Assembly (NCBI GenBank): GCA_007120675.1
Contig: SKNE01000096.1
Location: 1 to 8,695 of the forward strand
DNA from: Bacteroidales bacterium
GTDB taxonomy: Bacteria; Bacteroidota; Bacteroidia; Bacteroidales; UBA7960
Length of the DNA stretch: 8,695 nucleotides
Direction of reading: 5' to 3'
Shown here: positions 5,819-8,695 of the stretch, piece by piece
How positions within the stretch are numbered: the first letter of the stretch is position 1
Layout: each line of letters begins with the position of its first letter
Translations under genes and position numbers: made by a program
The notes under the pieces: model-generated
What the model was told of the DNA's origin: nothing
Seen by the model: only the letters and a program-made list of their open reading frames with translations
Database searches by the model: none

Positions 5819-6436
5819 ATGATATACCAGTCTTTTCGTGAACAATGGAAAGACCAGGCTTGCTTCTCGATACAGCAGGTATATACCTGGCGACCAAGTT
5901 TTGATAAGAACAACCTGGGAAGGTGGGTAAGGCAAGGCTTGCTTGTGAAATTGCGCAATGCTTACTACACCTTTCCCGAATACCTCCAGGAGCCAGGGTT
6001 TCATTTTTATGTGGCGGGGATCATCTACAAGCCATCCTATGTCAGCCTGCACGCTGCCCTTTCTTTTTATGGCCTGATTCCCGAGGCCGTTGCCTCCACC
6101 ACCAGCATCACAACGAGAAAAACAGCCAGCTATGAAAATGAGCTTGGGTGGTTCTCTTACAAGAGCGTGAAACCGGAAATGTATTCCGGCTTCGAAATGA
6201 GGAAGCAATCTGGTCCGCGTTTCTTTCGGATGGCATTGGCAGAAAAGGCATTGCTGGACCTTTTGTACATCTACCCCTTTTATGATACGGTGGAAGAATT
6301 GCTGGAATTGAGGCTGAACGAGCAATTGATGCAGGAAATCATTCAAAAGGATCTCTTACTGGGTCATGCCGAAAGAGTGGGCTCCAAAGCACTTTTACAC
6401 AGGATCAATTTGCTGATTAATACCTATGGTTTATGA
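5819..6436 (+). CDS. AbiEi-family antitoxin (transcriptional regulator of a type IV toxin-antitoxin system)
   Basis: From the ATG at 5819 the protein has 205 residues. The N-terminal winged-helix part spans about 14-52 (FSIQQVYTW, then LGRWVRQGLLVKLRNAYYTF), where the wing strand GLLVKLRNAYY is typical. The C-terminal AbiEi domain shows PSYVSLHAALSFYGLIPE (72-89) and the hallmark AEKALLDLLYIYPF (141-154). In studied systems AbiEi counters the AbiEii nucleotidyltransferase without binding it stably, and represses the operon. A TTG at 5798 could extend it by seven residues (MHKKRNK), but it lies inside the promoter box, so I reject it. Its stop overlaps the next start as ATGA, so the pair is translationally coupled. 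By eye, base composition is more AT-rich than in the flanking metabolic genes, in keeping with acquired DNA. Confidence 0.88.
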   Translation: MIYQSFREQWKDQACFSIQQVYTWRPSFDKNNLGRWVRQGLLVKLRNAYYTFPEYLQEPGFHFYVAGIIYKPSYVSLHAALSFYGLIPEAVASTTSITTRKTASYENELGWFSYKSVKPEMYSGFEMRKQSGPRFFRMALAEKALLDLLYIYPFYDTVEELLELRLNEQLMQEIIQKDLLLGHAERVGSKALLHRINLLINTYGL

Positions 6437-7218
6437 TACATCCGGAGCAATTAAAAGCCTTCTTTCCACCCTATGTAGGGGCCAACCCGGCTCTGCAGAA
6501 ATACATTCTGAAAGAGTATCTCCAAATGCTCATGCTCGACTACCTGGTGTCCAGCGAATTTGTGAACCGGCTTGTTTTTATCGGGGGAACAAACCTGCGC
6601 CTGGTCAAAGGCATAGACCGTTTCTCTGATGACCTTGACTTTGACTGTAAGGGATTGTCGAAAAATGCTTTTGACCGCATGACGAATGGGGTGACTCAGT
6701 TTCTGCTCCGAAATGGCTACAATGTCGAGAATCGGGACAAGCTTAGGCCAAAGCTGAGCGCATTCAGGAGAAACGTATATTTTCCAGGCCTTCTTCACGA
6801 ACTTGGCTTATCATCTCATCGGGATGAGCGCTTCCTGATCAAAATTGAAGCAGAAGATCAGGGGGTGAATTATTCTCCGGAAATGACCCATGTAAAGAGC
6901 TGCGGAATGTTTTTTGCCATTCCTTCCCCCCCTGACCCCATATTGTGTTCCATGAAATTAAGTGCGCTTATTTCCAGGCAAAAAGGCCGTGACTTTTACG
7001 ACGCCATGTTTCTTTTACCCCAGATACGGCCGGACTATTCATTCCTGGGGGCAAGACACGGCATATACAATGAAAAAGACTTAAAGGAGGCACTCCTGGC
7101 CATTTGTGACAAAACAAAGCTGCATCAAAAGGCCAGGGATTTTGAGCACCTGGCCTTCCGTCGGCAAAACAACAAACGAATACTGCACTTTCGGGAGTTT
7201 GTGCTTAGCGCCCTGTGA
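6433..7218 (+). CDS. AbiEii-family nucleotidyltransferase toxin
   Basis: This 261-residue protein belongs to the AbiEii/AbiGii nucleotidyltransferase toxin family (PF08843). Motif I is GGTNL (51-55) followed by R63 and SDDLDF (65-70), where D67 and D69 are the expected metal-binding acids of the DNA polymerase beta fold. Motif II is the FLIKIEAE strand (134-141). Motif III is MKLSALISRQKGRDFYD (174-190) with K175, R182, R186 and D187. All catalytic elements appear intact, so the toxin should be active. Relatives transfer nucleotides to RNA, for example the tRNA acceptor stem in MenT-type toxins, blocking translation and causing abortive infection. The actual target here is unknown. The start overlaps the antitoxin stop by four bases. 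The 3' end overlaps the opposing yghZ stop by 14 bp, leaving no room for a terminator between the two. Confidence 0.9.
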   Translation: MIHPEQLKAFFPPYVGANPALQKYILKEYLQMLMLDYLVSSEFVNRLVFIGGTNLRLVKGIDRFSDDLDFDCKGLSKNAFDRMTNGVTQFLLRNGYNVENRDKLRPKLSAFRRNVYFPGLLHELGLSSHRDERFLIKIEAEDQGVNYSPEMTHVKSCGMFFAIPSPPDPILCSMKLSALISRQKGRDFYDAMFLLPQIRPDYSFLGARHGIYNEKDLKEALLAICDKTKLHQKARDFEHLAFRRQNNKRILHFREFVLSAL

Positions 7219-8197
7219 TCTGGTGGATCTGCTTAAGCTCTTCCTCATTGAAATCCAGGTGCTTTAGAGCCAGGAGGCTGTCCTCCAGCTGGCCGGGACT
7301 GCTGGCCCCGACGATCACCGAGGTGATGCGCCTGTCTTTCAGCAACCACGCGATGGCCATCTGGGCCAGGCTCTGGCCACGATTCATGGCCACTTCATTG
7401 AGTTTTTTCACTTTTTCCATGGTTTCCGGACTTACCTGCTCCTTGCTGAGAAAGCCGGTGGGTTTTGCGGCCCTGGAGTCTTCGGGAATTCCATCCAGGT
7501 ACCTGTTGGTGAGCAGGCCCTGTTTCAGGGGGGAGAATGCGATGCAGCCCATGCCCAGTTCTTCCAGCGTATCCAGCAAAGATTCTTCCACCCATCGATC
7601 CAGGATGGAGTAGCTGGGTTGATGAATCAGGCAGGGGCTGCCCAGCTGCCTCAATATCCCTGCTGCCTGCCTGGTCTGGTCGGGGTCGTAGCTGGATATC
7701 CCTGCATACAGGGCTTTGCCCTGTCGCACCGCCTGATCCAGTGCCATCATGGTCTCTTCCATGGGCGTATCCGGGTCGGGGCGGTGAGAATAGAAGATAT
7801 CCACGTAATCAAGCCCCATTCTTCGCAGGCTCTGGTCCAGGCTGGCCAGGAGGTACTTACGTGATCCGTTGTCCCCGTAGGGGCCTGGCCACATGGCATA
7901 TCCGGCCTTGGTGGAGATGATGAGTTCATCACGGTAGGCCCTGAGGTCTGTGGCAAGCACCCGTCCGAAATTCTCTTCAGCGCTGCCAGGCGGAGGACCA
8001 TAATTGTTGGCCAGGTCGAAGTGGGTGATGCCCGCATCAAAGGCCTTGCGAATGATGCTGCGTCCATTTTCAAATGTGTCCACCCCCCCGAAATTATGCC
8101 ACAGTCCAAGGCTGATGGCCGGAAGCAGGAGGCCGGAGTGCCCGGCCCTGTTATAGATCATCCCGGAATACCTGCCGGGATCTGCTGAGTAGGTCAT
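7205..8197 (-). CDS. yghZ: Aldo/keto reductase, YghZ type (L-glyceraldehyde 3-phosphate reductase)
   Basis: This 330-residue (alpha/beta)8 oxidoreductase strongly resembles Escherichia coli YghZ (AKR14), an NADPH-dependent reductase of L-glyceraldehyde 3-phosphate that also acts on methylglyoxal. Diagnostic stretches are PAISLGLWHNFG (26-37), FDLANNYGPPPGSAEENFGR (60-79), STKAGYAMWPGPYG (95-108) and SRKYLLASLDQSLRRMGL (112-129). The catalytic tetrad is D61, Y66, K97 and H138. NADPH is held by the C-terminal segment VIVGASSPGQLEDSL (294-308). The protein stops after QIHQITGR, about 15 residues earlier than I recall for the E. coli enzyme. The AbiEii gene overlaps this end, so a slight truncation is possible, though the active site is unaffected. 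The ATG at 8197 gives an N-terminus that matches the family. The hydrolase gene lies 59 bp upstream on the same strand with no evident promoter between, suggesting co-transcription. Confidence 0.92.
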   Translation of the reverse strand: MTYSADPGRYSGMIYNRAGHSGLLLPAISLGLWHNFGGVDTFENGRSIIRKAFDAGITHFDLANNYGPPPGSAEENFGRVLATDLRAYRDELIISTKAGYAMWPGPYGDNGSRKYLLASLDQSLRRMGLDYVDIFYSHRPDPDTPMEETMMALDQAVRQGKALYAGISSYDPDQTRQAAGILRQLGSPCLIHQPSYSILDRWVEESLLDTLEELGMGCIAFSPLKQGLLTNRYLDGIPEDSRAAKPTGFLSKEQVSPETMEKVKKLNEVAMNRGQSLAQMAIAWLLKDRRITSVIVGASSPGQLEDSLLALKHLDFNEEELKQIHQITGR

Positions 8198-8256
8198 GGG
8201 AACGATTGTTTTTTGATGCGAACAAAATCCTTAGCTTGCCGTATTCATGCTGCAGC

Positions 8257-8695
8257 TCAGGATGGCAACCCGGCCAGGAACTCCCGGATGATGGCCGCAT
8301 CCTCACCGGGGGCATCATGCATGGTCAGGTGTGCAGCGCCCTTTACCACCTGCATGGCCGATCCGGGTGTCATCTGGTGGAATTTGCGAACGGTTTCCGG
8401 GCGGGCTTCGTCGAATTCACCGCAAAGGTATAAAACCGGGACCCGGATATCGCTGAGGCTTTTGCTGCCATCGTACTGGCGCAAAAGGCCGTTGATGGTG
8501 AACTCACTGGGACCCCACATGTGATTGTATACCTCCAATGCCATATGCTCCAGTGATTTTGTGAGATCGTCTGACCAGGGAAGCTTCCTGGCCACGAATC
8601 GCTCGTAAAATACTTGCATGGCCTGCTGGTATCCCGGAGCGTCAAAAGTGCCTTCAGCCTCATGCTTTCGGATGGCATCCCGGATCTCACCGGGC
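8257..8695 (-). CDS. Alpha/beta hydrolase, proline iminopeptidase-like (C-terminal part; N-terminus outside window)
   Basis: The frame is open from the right edge to the TGA at 8257-8259, giving about 145 residues. An internal ATG at 8619 is not the start, because coding continues upstream as PGEIRDAIRKHEAEGTFDAP, a stretch typical of the cap domain of peptidase-S33 proline iminopeptidases (tricorn-factor F1 type). The following YNHMWGPSEFTINGLLRQYD and IRVPVLYLCGEFDEARPE segments fit the same family. The FDEARPE Asp and the GAAHLTMHD His are the expected acid and base of the catalytic triad. The nucleophile serine lies outside the window. The enzyme would release N-terminal proline or other residues from peptides in the cytoplasm. 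Related esterases share the fold, so the substrate is inferred. It precedes yghZ on the same strand, 59 bp away. Confidence 0.85.
   Translation of the reverse strand, partial: PGEIRDAIRKHEAEGTFDAPGYQQAMQVFYERFVARKLPWSDDLTKSLEHMALEVYNHMWGPSEFTINGLLRQYDGSKSLSDIRVPVLYLCGEFDEARPETVRKFHQMTPGSAMQVVKGAAHLTMHDAPGEDAAIIREFLAGLPS

Noticed and set aside
5774..6346. 190-codon open frame on the minus strand opposite the antitoxin gene
   Set aside because: It shadows the AbiEi coding sequence, which carries recognisable motifs. The antisense product resembles nothing, and its likely start falls in the middle of the antitoxin gene.
5651..7292. 11-bp direct repeat CCTCCAGCTGG at 5651-5661 and 7282-7292, flanking the abiE cassette
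   Set aside because: Both copies encode Gln-Leu-Glu-type codons on the minus strand (in the remnant and in yghZ) and lie inside coding sequence away from the apparent junctions, so coincidence is more likely than a target-site duplication.
8198..8256. Possible separate promoter for yghZ in the 59-bp gap after the hydrolase
   Set aside because: No TAnnTTTG match is present on the minus strand, so co-transcription with the hydrolase is the simpler reading.

Overview
The window looks like chromosomal DNA of a member of the Bacteroidota. Several genes are preceded by a Bacteroidota-type -7 box (TAnnTTTG), starts lack clear Shine-Dalgarno sequences and sit behind A-rich leaders, and the proteins read like Bacteroidota homologues. 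No rRNA, tRNA, CRISPR array or insertion sequence was seen. Species-level placement is not possible from this evidence.

Layout, left to right. (1) 1-916, minus: an ABC transporter substrate-binding protein of the ABC_sub_bind type, cut by the left edge. It diverges from (2) 1117-1911, plus: a cyclase/kynurenine-formamidase-like metal hydrolase with a lipoprotein-like N-terminus. (3) 1982-3061, minus: an FMN-dependent nitronate monooxygenase-family protein with a four-cysteine cluster near its C-terminus. (4) 3222-4415, minus: an RhlE-type DEAD-box RNA helicase. (5) 4416-4797: a 382-bp divergent intergenic region with back-to-back promoter boxes and a hairpin. (6) 4798-5643, plus: an EamA/DMT-family transporter. 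(7) 5640-about 5770, minus: what looks like the C-terminal remnant of a lost gene. (8) 5819-7218, plus: a two-gene AbiEi/AbiEii toxin-antitoxin (phage abortive infection) cassette joined by an ATGA overlap. (9) 7205-8197, minus: a YghZ-type aldo/keto reductase. (10) 8257-8695, minus: the C-terminal part of a proline-iminopeptidase-like alpha/beta hydrolase, cut by the right edge.

Most of the window is housekeeping or general metabolism arranged as single genes or short minus-strand groups: rhlE followed by the monooxygenase, and the hydrolase followed by yghZ. The accessory element is the AbiE cassette. It is wedged between the transporter and yghZ, overlaps the yghZ 3' end by 14 bp, and abuts a decayed minus-strand coding remnant, as expected if it replaced part of an older gene. 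AbiE is a known system, so I do not claim a wholly new one. The least explained items are the monooxygenase cysteine cluster, the paired palindromes upstream of that gene, the coding remnant beside abiE, and the exported-looking cyclase.
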